Shown: positions 36,270-47,884 of the stretch, one piece after another
Layout: each line of letters starts with the position of its first letter
Numbering within the stretch: position 1 is the stretch's first letter
Source: Rhytidiadelphus loreus
Taxonomy: Eukaryota; Streptophyta; Bryopsida; Hypnales; Hylocomiaceae
DNA length: 64,000 bases
Direction of reading: 5' to 3'
Assembly: GCA_947034895.1 (NCBI GenBank)
Contig: OX344763.1
Coordinates: forward strand, 65,925,093 to 65,989,092
The notes under the pieces: model-generated
What the model was told of the DNA's origin: nothing
Databases searched by the model: none
Seen by the model: only the letters and a program-made list of their open reading frames with translations
Position numbers and translations under genes: made by a program

Positions 36270-36887
36270 ATGACAAAATAAAAGTTGTATAAGTTAGAAA
36301 TAATCTAAAGACCTCGAATGCATGACAATATGAAGCGTAGGAAAAAAAAATAGGAATTGTACACATGCCCATTGAAAGAAATAATTTAAAAAATCATGCC
36401 CTATAATTTTAGAGTCTCCCATTTCCAATCCTAAAAAAGTTTTACGTGAAACATGTGGAAATAAAAATTGTAGAAGTTGGAAATAATCTAAAGACCTCGA
36501 ATGCATGACAATATGAAGCGTAGGAAAAAAAATAGGAAGTGTACACATGCCCATTGAAAGAAATAATTTAAAAAATCATGCCCTGTAATTCAAGGGTCTT
36601 CCATTTCAAATCCTAAAAAGGTTTTACGTGAAACATGTGGAAATAAAAATTGTAGAAGTTGGAAATAATCTAAAGACCTTGAATGCATGACAATATGAAG
36701 AGTATGAAAAAAAAAATAGAAAGTGTACACATGCCTATTGTAAGACACAATTTAAATAACCATATCTTGTAATTTAAAGGTCTCTCATTGCAATTCCTAT
36801 AAAAATTTTACATGAAACATGTGGAAATTAAATTTGTAGAAGTTGGAAATAATCTAAAGACATCAAATGCATAAGAATGCATGCGAA
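36270..36887. repeat. 184-bp satellite, left part
   Basis: The landmark ACATGTGG occurs at 36451, 36633 and 36817, with a partial unit before. Each unit carries GTAGAAGTTGGAAATAATCT, GTGTACACATGCC and GTAATTCAAGGGTCT-like segments. It is interrupted at 36896 by a foldback element and continues at 38495. Confidence 0.9.
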
Positions 36888-36895
36888 GATGAAGA

Positions 36896-38486
36896 GTAGC
36901 GGTGCTATTCTGTGAGCGTGTGAGCATGAGCATGTGAGCGGTGAGCAAGGATTATGTGAGCGTTGAGTTCAAAAATTTGTAGAAGTACTAAAAAACTTAA
37001 TAACATTTCTAAAAATAGATTCCATTTAGAAAATTTAGTCAAATTTAGTCAAATTTTACTATTTCTAGTAAAATTTTGCACCTATTACTATAGATCTATT
37101 ACCATGGACTTATTACCGTGGTTATGTAGAATTTAGATGAAAATTATAATTTCCAATGTTGTCTAAAATATTAGAAGTATACATTATGAAAATGATGAAC
37201 TTAATTGATATGAAAGATGAATGGAGATGGAAATAAATTTGTATAGAATATTGATTGATCATTGTTCTATAGCAATGTGGGTCTTTACAGGGCTGATAGG
37301 AGGGTATAAATAATATTCTCTTGATGCGCCATTGTTGGACTTGTTTAGATTTTTTTTTAAATTGTTAATAGGAATTATTTTTATATCTAATGATCTTTGT
37401 CATAGTAAATTTTATTTTGGTTGATCATTGTCTTGTAGCATCATAGATCTTCTCATGGTCAATGAAAAGGTACCAACACTTCTTTGTGGATATACAAGTC
37501 AATGAACTTGTTTAGATTTTAGAAAAGAAAGATTGTTAATTGGAATTCAATATATTTGGAAAAAGCTTGGCTGCACCAAATTTCATTTTTGTTGATCACT
37601 ATCTTGTAGTAGCATGGATCCTCTCGAAGCCGACGAAGGGTACCTATACTTCTGCCTTGATGTGTTGGTAATTGGACTTATTATGATTTTAGAAGACAAT
37701 ATTTGGTTGATAGGGATTATTTTGTAAAGAGTGAGCTTAGTTATACCAAATTGATGATTAGTTGACCATTGTTCTCTTGTAGGACCTTCTAGAGATCCAA
37801 CTCTTCCATCTTTGATTAGATAGTCATTTGGTTAATCACTCCCCTCTTCTTGCTTAATACCTCTCGGCGCCGAGAGGAGGATCAAGTACTTATCTTCAAG
37901 TTGATGTGCTAGTTATTGAACTTTGCTAGGTTTTAAGGAAAAAAAAATGGTTATTAATTACTATTAATTACAATTCGTTTGAAATCGATTGAGGTTGTTC
38001 CATTGAGATTATAACCACTCCCCTCTTCTTGTTGGGTTACCTCTCGGCACCAAGAGGTACCCCTAACCGCGGGTACAAAAAAAAAAAAAAAAAAAAAAAA
38101 ACTTTTTTTTTTTTTTTTTTTTCATTTTCATTTTCATTTTTTTCAATCTCCAGGGGGTTCCTCTCGTCACCAAGAGGTACCCAAAAATAAGAGGGGAGTG
38201 GTTATAAAATCAAAATCTTAATGGAACATCTTTAACTGATTTCAAGCAAATCCTATTTAATTATCAGTTTTTTCCTTCTTAAAATCTAACAAAGTCCAAT
38301 AAGTAGCAAATCAAAGTTGGTCAAGGGACCACGGTAATAGGTCCACGATAATAGGTTCATAATAATAAGTACCAAAAATAATAAAATTTGACCAAAATTT
38401 TGAAATGAAATCTCTAAAAAATTATATGCTCACAGGCTCACAAGCTTTCAAGCTCATGCTCACACGCTCACAGAATAGCAACCCTG
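36896..38486. mobile_element. hAT-like foldback element C with long inverted arms
   Basis: The right end is ...CACAGAATAGCAACCCTG. The left end, GTAGCGGTGCTATTCTGTG, is the mutated complement. GATGAAGA flanks both sides (36888-36895 and 38487-38494) within satellite sequence. The arms are long: the GTGAGCGTGTGAGCATGAGC ends, the ATTACCGTGG region (37118 against 38328) and about 37895-38062 against 38155-38318 (TATAACCACTCCCCTCTT in both senses) all pair. The loop is an A-run next to a T-run (38079-38122). No coding sequence is seen. Confidence 0.78.
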
Positions 38487-38494
38487 GATGAAGA

Positions 38495-40430
38495 GTAGGA
38501 AAATAAAAATAGAAAGTGTACACATGCCAATTGTAAGAAACAATTTAAATAACCATGCCCTGGAATTCATGGGTCTCCCATTTCAAATCCTAAAAAAGTT
38601 TTAAGTGAAACATGTGGAAATAGAAATTGTAGAAGTAGGAAATAATTTAAAGACCTCGAATGCATGAGAATATGAAGAGTATGAAAAAAAATTAGGAACC
38701 GTACACATGCCCATTGAAAGAAATAATTTAAAAAATCATGCCCTGTAATTTTAGGGCCTCCCATTTCAAATCCTAAAAAAGTTTTATGTGAAACATGTGG
38801 AAATCAAAATTGTAGAATTTGGTTATAATCTAAAGGCATCGAATGCATGAGAAGATGAAGAGTAGGAAAAAAAGAATAGAAAGTGTACACATGCCAATTG
38901 TAAGAATCAATTTAAATAACCATGCTCTGTAATTCAAGGGTCTCCCATTGCAATTCCTATAAAAAATTTACGTGAAACATGTGGAAATCAAAATTGTAGA
39001 AGTTGGAAATAATCTAAAGGCATCAAATGCATAAGAATATAAAGAGTAGGAAAAAAAAATAGGAAGTGTATACATGCCCATTAGAAGAAATAATTTCAAA
39101 AAACATGCCTTGTAATTTATGGGTCCTCCATTTCAAATCCCATAAAATTCTTACGTGCAACATGTGGAAATCAAAATTGTAGAAGTTGGAAATAATCTAA
39201 AGACATCAAATGCATAAGAATATAAAGAGTAGGAAAATAGAAATAGGAAGTGTACAAATGCCCATTGAAAGAAATAATTTAGAAAACCATGCCTTGTAAT
39301 TTTAGGGCCTCCCATTTCAAAGCCCATAAATTAATTACGTGAAACATGTGGAAATAAAAACTGTAGAAGTAGGAAATAATCTAAAGACCTCAAATGCATG
39401 AGAATATGAAGAGTATGAAAAAAGAAAATAGGAAGTGTACACATGTCCATTGAAAGAAATAATTTAAAAAATAATGCCCCGTAATTCTTGGGCCTCCCAT
39501 TTTCAATCCTAAAAAAGTTTTATGTGAAACATGTGCAAATAAAAGATGTAGAACATTGAAATAATCTAAAGACCTCAAATGCATGAGAAGATGAAGAATA
39601 GGAAAAAAAAATTGAAAGTGTACACATGCCAATTGTAAAAAACAATTTAAATAACCATGCCTTGTAATTCATGGGTCTCCCATTTCAATTCCTATAAAAA
39701 ATTTACGTGAAACATGTGGAAATCAAAATTACAGAAGTTGGAAATAATCTAAAGACCTCGAATTCATGGGAATATGAAGAGTATAAAAACAAAACATAGG
39801 AAGTGTACACATGCCCATTGAAAGAAAGAATTTTAAAAATCATGCGCTGTAATTCAAGGGTTTTCAAATTCAAATTCCATAAAAACTTTACGTGCAACAT
39901 GTGGAAATCAAAATTGTAGAAGTTGGAAATAATCTAAAGACATCAAATGCATAAGAATATAAAGAGTAGGAAAATAGAAATAGGAAGTGTACAAATGCCC
40001 ATTGAAAGAAATAATTTAGAAAACCATGCCTTGTAATTTTAGGGCCTCCCATTTCAAAGCCCATAAATTAATTACGTGAAACATGTGGAAATAAAAACTG
40101 TAGAAGTAGGAAATAATCTAAAGACCTCAAATGCATGAGAATATGAAGAGTATGAAAAAGAAAATAGGAAGTGTACACATGCCCATTGAATGAAATAATT
40201 AAAAAAAACCATGCACTGTAATTCTAGAGCCTCCCATATGAAATTCAATAAAGTTTTTACGTGAAACATGTGGAAATAAAAATTGTAGAAGTTGGAAATA
40301 ATCTAAAGACCTTGAATGCATGAGAATATGAAGAGTATGGAAAAAAAAAATAGGAACTGTACAAATGCCCATTGAAAGAAACAATTTAAAAAATGTTGCC
40401 TTGTAATTCATGGGTCTCCCATTTCAAATC
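38495..40430. repeat. 184-bp satellite, right part, with a four-unit duplication
   Basis: ACATGTGG landmarks lie at 38610, 38793, 38977, 39160, 39344, 39529, 39712, 39897, 40081 and 40266, spaced 183-185 bases. The stretch 39176-39415 is almost identical to 39913-40152, an offset of 737, meaning four monomers were copied as a block. The array ends where element B begins at 40431. Confidence 0.92.
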
Positions 40431-43000
40431 CAGGGTTGCTAGCATATAAGCTTGTGAGCATGAGCCTGTGAACCTTTCATTTTTTTGGAAAAGAAAAGTG
40501 TGAGGAACCTATGACCTTGGATTTATGGAATTTTGATAATCCAAAAAAGTGAGCTCATTTATTCAAATTTACTTGTTTTTTGATAAGAGACTTCATTGCA
40601 ATAAGTAAGAGTGGTCCATTTAGAATGAAATGACGTCATTAAAAAATAAAAAATAAAATAAATGAAGCTCCATATGTAGCCATTAAAAACAAAAAATCCA
40701 ATCATAATGAAAATCCATACATAGTAGTTCGACATATGAGATATATCTATCTCATCAGTCTAAGTTGCAGTGGACCCAGTAGCTGAATCTTCATTGGTCG
40801 AGGATTCTAAAGTCTCTCTACCCTCAGATGCTGATCCATCTATGAATTGTAACACATTGAGAGCATATGTATCTTTACGGCATTTTGGTTTATGACAACC
40901 CAAATCCGCAAAAGCTGATGCCATGTGCTCTGCATAGGGTGGAAGATCAAAACTCTTTTCTAGACTGTAGAAAAGACTTTGTTTGCTTAGTATCATATCT
41001 GATGACGTCAATCCTCCATGGCTGCAATTGGATATGACAGAATGTTGGATTTGTAAAACACAAAGATGCAAATAAAAGAAAATACTAAAAGAAAATACAA
41101 ACTTACTTACTGAATTTTCCCCTTCGAGCAAATTTCCGAGGCACCACTATCATTTCATCCAAATCATGTGCTTTCAGTGTTAGTGGTTTAGGTGGGGCCT
41201 TAATCGAAGTTAGAGTAGGCTTCCTCATGGGTTTGAGAAGAGCATCGAAAATGTCAATGTTCTCCTCCAAAGCTACAATGTGGCGGCCTATTCCACGGCA
41301 AGTAGTAATTGATGCACCTGAAGTTAAGGTAATATAAAATATTAGTGAAGTTTATGATTTTCAAAAAACCACAAAGAATGGACAATAATGAAATTGAATA
41401 ATCACCTGTTGATGCGGTGCAATCGAGAACCAAATCTCCTTCAACGGTTGTAGCTTCGATGAGGAGTTGAAAAAATCGAGGATCCTTTTCACGTGCCCCC
41501 CGCCATGGTTTTCCATCATTCATTGCCATGTCATCCTCCTTGGTGTAGTTCATCAACATGTCATCTCGACCGATGTCCACACCAACACTCTTCATTAGCG
41601 ATGTACGTTTGAAAGTGAAGTTGGACTTTTCTTTCTTGCCAAAGTCCTTAACAAGGAGGGTGATTCCAAACCTTTGTGTCTACAATAATGGAAACAAAAT
41701 ATACATTATAAACAAATGTAACATAACCATTAGAAAAAGACAGTTAGAACTTCAAAAGCCATGTTGGTTGAATTTACCGTAGAACTAGTGTCCGAAGCCA
41801 AAGTCAAGTGGAGACGATTCATGCCCTACCACTCCTTCTTCTTCACCATGCGGTAAGTTTCACACAATCCTGCAATATCGCCCCTAACATCAACGCTCCA
41901 TGAGTAAAATACAATCATGCATCCATGGTGTTGTAGATGCTTGAATGCGAATTTAAATGCCGCTTGAAGAGCCTCATTCTCCAAGTCAGCGTTCCAAGTC
42001 GGCACCTTTGTTGTTGGAGAAGACAATCCCGATACAGGCAAGTTTTCCGGGCAGTCAAAAAAGATTAGGTCCACTTCAGGCCTAGCATTTGGCACTCCGT
42101 AAAACATGCGAGGCTTCCCCACCGACAACTGCAAACATGCAATACTTTATCCAATCAATAAACCTTGCAAACAATGTTCATGATCTGAAATTCATGTACG
42201 ACATTGAAATTTGGAATTCCTCTAGAATTTACCTTCTTCTAGAAGTCCATGACCTCTCTTTACCAAGTTGGCGTCTCAGTCTCCATGTCTTTGATGAGGT
42301 CCTCAATTGAAATATTCATGATCAAGTCTTCACTCTTGTCCAACTCATCATCGCTAAGAACGATGACTTGTGTCCCTTGAGTAATGACATCCTCCGTCAA
42401 CTGCGTGAGTGCCTTCCTCTTGACCTCGCTTTGAGCTCCACCTTCCATATGAGAGGGTTGGTCCATTGTCGATGATGCTGGAACGATGGCACCACCGTCG
42501 TCCTTCTTCTTGCCTTTGGCTAGGAGCTTTTCTTCTTTCTCCTTCTCCTTCTCTGCTAATTTGACCAAACGTTCCGCTTCCTTCTTATTCTTTGTTTCCA
42601 AAAGCACTTGGAGCCGAGCCGCTTTTTTCCTGTTGTTGGCTTCCCTCTTTGCAATGGCCCTGTTTCTCTGTCTATCGGTCAGGCCTACGAACTCATCCAC
42701 TTCCATGTCAATAGCACCAATGCCCTCCAAAGAGTTTCGGAATTGTACTTCCGACGGATGAGTGTAAGACGCAGGGCAGTCAATGTACCACCCTCCACCA
42801 CTAAGATGAGTTGTTGTGTAGGTGCGGAGTTGGTTTGGATTGTACATGCAATCCGCAGAACTACAGTCCAGCCAACTGAAAAGGAATGGAGGAAGATCGG
42901 TCCGTCCAATTGCTCCTTTTGCCTCGAGTTCATGCTTGAAGTAACTGCAGCGAAAAACAGACACACATATTTTAAGACAAATTTATATTGGAGAAGCAAG
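40431..43000. mobile_element. hAT-like element B carrying the methyltransferase-like gene (right end not found)
   Basis: CAGGGTTGCTAGCATATAAG opens inside a satellite unit, exactly where the unit would continue. GTGAGCATGAGCCTGTGA and GAACCTATGACC follow, as in elements A and C. The gene at 40760-42964 matches the decayed one in element A, and the order terminus-to-gene is the same. I could not find the matching right terminus or the resumption of satellite, so the end given is only the end of the gene. Confidence 0.55.
40760..42964 (-). CDS. beta-class N4/N6 DNA methyltransferase-like gene (five exons, at least one stop)
   Basis: Approximate exons on the minus strand: 42260-42964, about 41760-42134, 41406-41682, about 41107-41323 and 40760-41026. 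The first encodes a W/C-containing domain (FLFSWLDCSSADCMYNPNQL) and a long Lys/Glu helix. The second has VDLIFFDCPENL, in the place of the catalytic DPPY/SPPF motif. The third and fourth join as VEGDLVLDCTASTG then ASITTCRGIGRHIVALEEN, matching the C-terminal SAM-binding motif order (catalytic motif before LDP..GSG) of beta-class enzymes. DCPE instead of DPPY and TASTG instead of FxGSG leave activity in doubt. A TAG near 41826 interrupts exon 2 in frame. Target and role are unknown. Confidence 0.6.
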
Positions 43001-43650
43001 GTACATGGCTTCTTGTGTTACCATATTAGAGGTAGAGGCATTAGAAAAAGCAATAAGGCCTTATTCGTTAATTTGAGACAATTTGGCAATTTTGAGACTT
43101 TGAAAAGAAGGTTGTGAAGCTTTAATGAAGTAATACTTGTCAAACTCAAAGGAAAATAGAAATTATTTAACACTTTTTTACAAAGACCTGAGACAATAAG
43201 GTAGGTGATGTTCTTAATGTGGCTAAACCTAATGGTGTGGTAGCAGGCTCGATAATTGGTGGTAGCAGGTTCTGACATAGTGTGTAATCAAACTCTTGTG
43301 TGAAAGAAAACACTTGTAGTGTAATTCCTCCAACAAAAACAACAATGCGGAATTACAAGGATGGACATGATGTAAGACATATACATGTTTAGTGTCAAGA
43401 ATTGAGTAGTAGATGAAAATGCGGGTGAATTTACATTCACTAATGTTAATATCTGTCTCACTAAGTACCTTCATCCAATGGACAAAGTAAATCTGACTAT
43501 GTCAAATGAACTACAAAATTAGATATTCACAGTTCATGCAAGCTCTCAACTATTGTTAGACTTTGTTTTTGTATTTTGTATTTAACATGCTATTTATAGT
43601 AAGGGTTGCTTTGAAGACTATGGCTTCCAAAAATATTCTCGCATCCCGAG
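43000..43650. other. spacer between element B and copy 2
   Basis: No coding sequence is supportable. The right terminus of element B should lie in or near here but I cannot identify it. Confidence 0.35.
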
Positions 43651-43656
43651 GAGTCG

Positions 43657-44582
43657 CTATTTGCCTATACAATTGCTCTTAGCTGCCTCTAACGCTTTCA
43701 GCTTCGCCAACCCTCTAAATATATCCTCGCGTCGAGAGTGATAATGGGGCCTACTTCCACCGTCCACCGCCCTGGAGAAGCCCACATTTTGAGAGTCACA
43801 CTCCTTCCACTTCAACTTGAGGGTGCTTCGTGGAACCTCTGAAGTGGACAAATATTTGACACATGAGGACGCGGCCTTGGGAGCATTGACTTCACATTGC
43901 TTATGTACGGGAGTCCAGATCCAGTTGATTTGGAGTCTGGACATCGCCTTTGGTCTCTTATAATCCTTTGACGGAATAGGGAGTCGGCTGAGGGCGACCG
44001 CCTACCTCCTCCAGATAGTGAAGGGCTTGCCTGATTACCCCCGAGGCGAGGCAAGCGAGCCGCCCTTGGAGGACCCACTTCGTCACTCTTTGTAAACCTT
44101 CTCGAAAATGACGTTGACTTCGTGGCTGTGACGGGGACACCTGGGTGGTCAAGCTTCGGGAATATAGGATCCTGAAGTGAAGGATCTTGAGTGCCTTCTT
44201 GATCGGGAAGATGCAGTTTTCGACCGGTTCCCGCCTTATTCTGTGGTGTTGGGGAGTACGAGCATCCTCGATTCGCGGACGCGCGCTTCAACGGGGATGG
44301 GGAATAAACGGGGGTTTGCCCCGGTCCTCGGCTTGGAGGGTTGTCCACAGCGTCGTCCTCCACGTCCCCCTTGGAGAAGTCAATGGTTGTAGAAGCAGCG
44401 TCCTTGGCCATGCGCATCATGAAAGGGCCGGAGAACATTGACGGCACGAACGTCTCTCCATGAGATTTGGATTCCGATTCCGATCCGAATAATATGGAGA
44501 GCGACTTCTCCGATCTAGAGAGGAGGCTCCTTGTCATCCTCAGCCTCTTGGGCGAGTCTCCGACATTTTGAGCTCCAACCTG
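43657..44582 (-). pseudogene. copy 2 Ser/Pro-rich tail and C-terminal HSRREDI block
   Basis: After a CTTGCAG acceptor the exon opens VGAQNVGDSPKRLRMTRSLL. It runs through a Ser/Pro/Arg-rich, probably disordered region and, after a frameshift near 43930, reaches HYHSRREDIFRGLAKLKALE and a stop at 43657. REDI...LA..KA.E.A is conserved with copy 1, so the C-terminus is under shared descent although the middle has diverged completely. A degenerate palindrome (43722-43743) overlaps the RREDI codons. Confidence 0.55.
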
Positions 44583-44801
44583 CAAGAAGATAGAAATTAT
44601 ACAAGTTTTGTATACATTCCCCCCCAATGCCCAAACCAGACGACACAAGCGCAGATCCAAAACGATAGAAACGTGCAACTTTTTAATGTAAATTCCAAAC
44701 TGGATACATATTTATTTACAACTGATACAAATGCACAAAATATACAATCACAAATTATAAAATGTTCACTATACTTGGATTGCGAGGCAAAAGACTAGTC
44801 T

Positions 44802-45624
44802 AGAGCCTATATCCATTGGGCTCTATAACTACATCGAACCCAGGTAGTTCGAAACGCAAGCCGAGATTCTGTGCGGAATCTGTCATCATTGAGACAATGC
44901 CTTGAATATGCTCGGACAGATAGGCCAACGGCTTTTCCCCTATCCGGTTGACCTACACATATTCCCTCAGGCGACCGGGTTCACACTCCGTTTCCAAATG
45001 CTCAAGCAATGGCAAAAGTTCCCCCATGAGGAAGTTGTCCAACCGTTGACCATGACGCTAAGAGCGAAGGAATATGGCATTCCCCTTCTCATTGCAGACA
45101 CTCTTTTTGGAAGAGTCGTCGATGAGAAGGGTGTTGTCTCTAGTGAAGGCCTCATCCCCACCCACCATCGTGAACACCTGCTCGGACAGGACCTTCAAGA
45201 AGTCCAGCTTCAAATTGAAGTGGAGGAAATTCCCTCGGAAGGTCTCAATCTTCCTGCAATGGTCATGTCCTAGAACTTCAAAGGGGGACCTGTTCCCCTT
45301 GAATAGGTGCTCCACCACCATCTCCGTAGTGGAGTGCTTCATGGAAGACCACACAACGACCCTCGCTGTGATCTGCGAGACCTCATGCAGGAAGTCGCGA
45401 AGATTTTGCCTGGCGAATACTGCCTTGGGTCCTACGAGGGTGGGGTTCAAGTGGCATAGAATATTTTGTTCGACACTATACGGCTTAAATCTCCTAAAGT
45501 ATGATTTGGGCTCGCAATGGCACAGGATTTTGTTTAGGTCGAATACTATATTCAGCCACCTCATCCGGTCAGGCACTACGGGCGAGACATTCCGCGGCAG
45601 GAGCTCTCCAGGTCCCTCAGATCC
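44802..45624 (-). pseudogene. copy 2 FCP1/NIF-like HAD domain
   Basis: RWLNIVFDLNKILCHC is motif I with Asn in place of the second Asp, VVVWSSMKHSTTEMVVEHLF is motif II, and NTLLIDDSSKKSVCNEKGN is motif IV with an intact DDS. This is a strong FCP1/NIF pattern. TAG at 45058 sits where copy 1 has Trp (IFLRS-stop against IFLRPW), after which DNFLMGELLPLLEHL continues the conserved C-terminal extension. The shared DLN variant in both copies shows that it was ancestral, so the protein was probably not a standard phosphatase. Confidence 0.7.
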
Positions 45625-45988
45625 TACCTGATTAAATCAAGACAACAGAGAAATGGAGTTACTTGTTTGAATGTAGAATCAGGTGAGCCAGACAATGGGA
45701 AGGAGCATTGAAATCCACTAATCAACTGCTTGCTCTCCATAGGAAAAACTTTCATTGCCATCGGGCGGTGCAAACTTCTAGGAATGTTTGGCTGAGCAAC
45801 ATAACATTGTTAAGAAAATCCAATTAGATTGACGCGTATGAAAACTGAATTGCATACATATTTATTTACAAATATTACAGAGTACATTTCGACCATACCA
45901 CCTTCATCTGAGGCCGGAAAACATCACAAGTGAATGCTATGCTACACTAGTCTACACGGGGCACTGTGAAGACGACTTCGTCATGATT

Positions 45989-47134
45989 TCAACGCCAAAC
46001 AATCAAAGAGGACCGTCCTGTCAAGCAAAATGCATAGAGTATAAGTGACCGGAAGAGCGACTCACCCACATTTCTTAATTTTATCCTCGACTCGAGGCTC
46101 GGAACAGGAATTGACTGGGATTCCTTTAATGCAAAAAAGTCGTGCATTTGTTTTTCAAGAACTTCCAACCGTTCCGTTGTGGCCTGGCTCTTGGTCTCTG
46201 ATTCCTTGCTGGCAAGGAGAGTGTCTGCGATCTTCTTGTCCTTTTTGTCCAGCTCTTCCTGGATTGCGATCCTCTTTGCCGCCTTCTTCGCCTTCCACTC
46301 GACCATCGCTTGCCACCACCCGGTCTGAATCTTTTCGGGGATGGGAGTAGGAGGGACGTCGGGGATTTTGTTGTCGTCGCTATCGTTGTCATCGAAATCA
46401 GACGAGTGGGGAAGTGTGTCTATGTCAATATCGCTAAGATTTTCCACGACACGCTCCACCTTAGACTTCAGCTTTCTTGCACCCTCGCGACCCTGACGAC
46501 TGTGGCCCTTGGCACCTCTAGAGGTCTTCGAAGTGGACTTCTTCTCCAACTTGCGGCTCTCCCGCAATCGTTCCAGGCTTTGCTGCTCCTGGAACTCCGT
46601 ATCTGTCTCGACATCTTCGACTATAGAGTTGGGCACTTCACCATCCAATCGAGGCTGAGCTTCCCATCACACCATGGCATCAGCGTTGGTGCCATACTCG
46701 TCAAGGCCTTTGATGACAACATCAGAGACCCTATGTTCTTGAGGGCGATTGACATCGTCCCTTCTCGCGTCCCTAGCTTCTGCAGGAGGTGACAAGTCCC
46801 TAGATATGTCAGCTGGTTCTGAACTAGGTGTGTCGTTGCCATCCCCACTCCCTGACTTATCCCCCTCGTCTCCACTTCCAGTCCTCCCCTCCTCAGATGA
46901 ACTACTAGTCTCATCACTACTGGTGATAGGAGACTATAGGTCCTCTTTCGAGGGCGGAGAGACAGATGTCAGTACTGGTGCTTCGATGTACAAGGGCCTC
47001 AAGTACTTGACCGAGTACGATGAATTTGAATGCATAAAGTCATTCATATCCAAGAACTCAACCGATTTTGTCATGGCACGGTGCAGGGTGCCCTTGTCCG
47101 TATCGACTAGGCCGTAGTAGTATTTTCCGAACAT
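45989..47134 (-). pseudogene. copy 2 MFG.YYYG exon and coiled-coil block
   Basis: MFGKYYYGLVDTDKGTLHRA opens at 47134. An acidic, Ser-rich linker follows, with in-frame stops at 46934 and 46667, then heptads (EFQEQQSLERLRESRKLEKK) and a Lys-rich helix (WKAKKAAKRIAIQEELDKKD). The frame ends beyond VPSLESRIKLRN, which is encoded by a half-degraded palindrome at 46081. It equals the 30094-30255 and 29135-29767 blocks of copy 1. Confidence 0.55.
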
Positions 47135-47404
47135 CTAAAAACCATATTGATAAGCAAATGTCAGATTCAAGAGCAATTCAGAATTTAACTTTGACTTGAA
47201 GGTAAACTACGGACCGAAAATAGTACGAGGTCGACAATATTGGAATAAGGAAACTAAGGAATGTCAAATCAAATGGACAACAATACACCCGAGTGCCTCC
47301 TCAGGAGTAATAAAATGTGTGTGGAGACAAGTGGACGGTCAGTATCCTCGTGTCGAGGATAAACTCACCTTGGTCGCCAACGCAATCTTCGCTCTAGCAA
47401 AAAT

Positions 47405-47884
47405 TCCCAAGACGTTTTCTTCATGAACTGCAAAGCATTAGAGCATCTCGAAGTAGAACTCCATTCAGAGTTCGTAGGCATATATCCTCCACTTTGCCTC
47501 GTTGTTGTACTTGCTTTTTTGGTAATAAAGGATTTCGGCAGGATGGTATTTGGCCTTCACTCTGTCCCGCACTTCGTTGGCATGCCTGTCACCTCTCTTG
47601 AAGAAGAACAACATACGCACGTCAAGAGCGGTTTTAAACCGATTGGACACATTGTCCAACCACTCCACGCAGGACGCAATGTATACAGACTTCACGATGT
47701 CGAAATCCGGCATGTCGACTGTCGCGAACTTGTATGCCGTGTTAAAGTCCTCTTCTCCTTCGAGAATCCAGAGCCACACGCTTGCCTCTGTCGCCTGGGG
47801 CTCCAGACTGGTAGCCACGTACTCGAGAAACGGGTCCAAATTAAACGTGTTATCAGGGATGGCGGGTCAGTCCCCCGGGGAGAA
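47405..47884 (-). pseudogene. copy 2 helical block, second part
   Basis: DPFLEYVATSLEPQATEASV, WLWILEGEEDFNTAYKFATV and ENVLGIFARAKIALATK continue the block broken at 49640. Stops at 47465 and 47438 replace Arg and Gln of copy 1. The exon ends at an AAG/GTGAGT donor, and a palindrome lies just inside the intron (47342). Confidence 0.6.

Noticed and set aside
42486..43117. Plus-strand frames opposite the methyltransferase-like gene
   Set aside because: Phe/Ser-rich mirror of the Lys/Glu helix on the other strand. The minus-strand frame has domains and splice sites.
44177..46792. Plus-strand frames of up to 185 codons opposite copy 2
   Set aside because: They overlap the HAD and coiled-coil blocks, whose minus-strand protein matches copy 1. 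The plus frames have no counterpart there.
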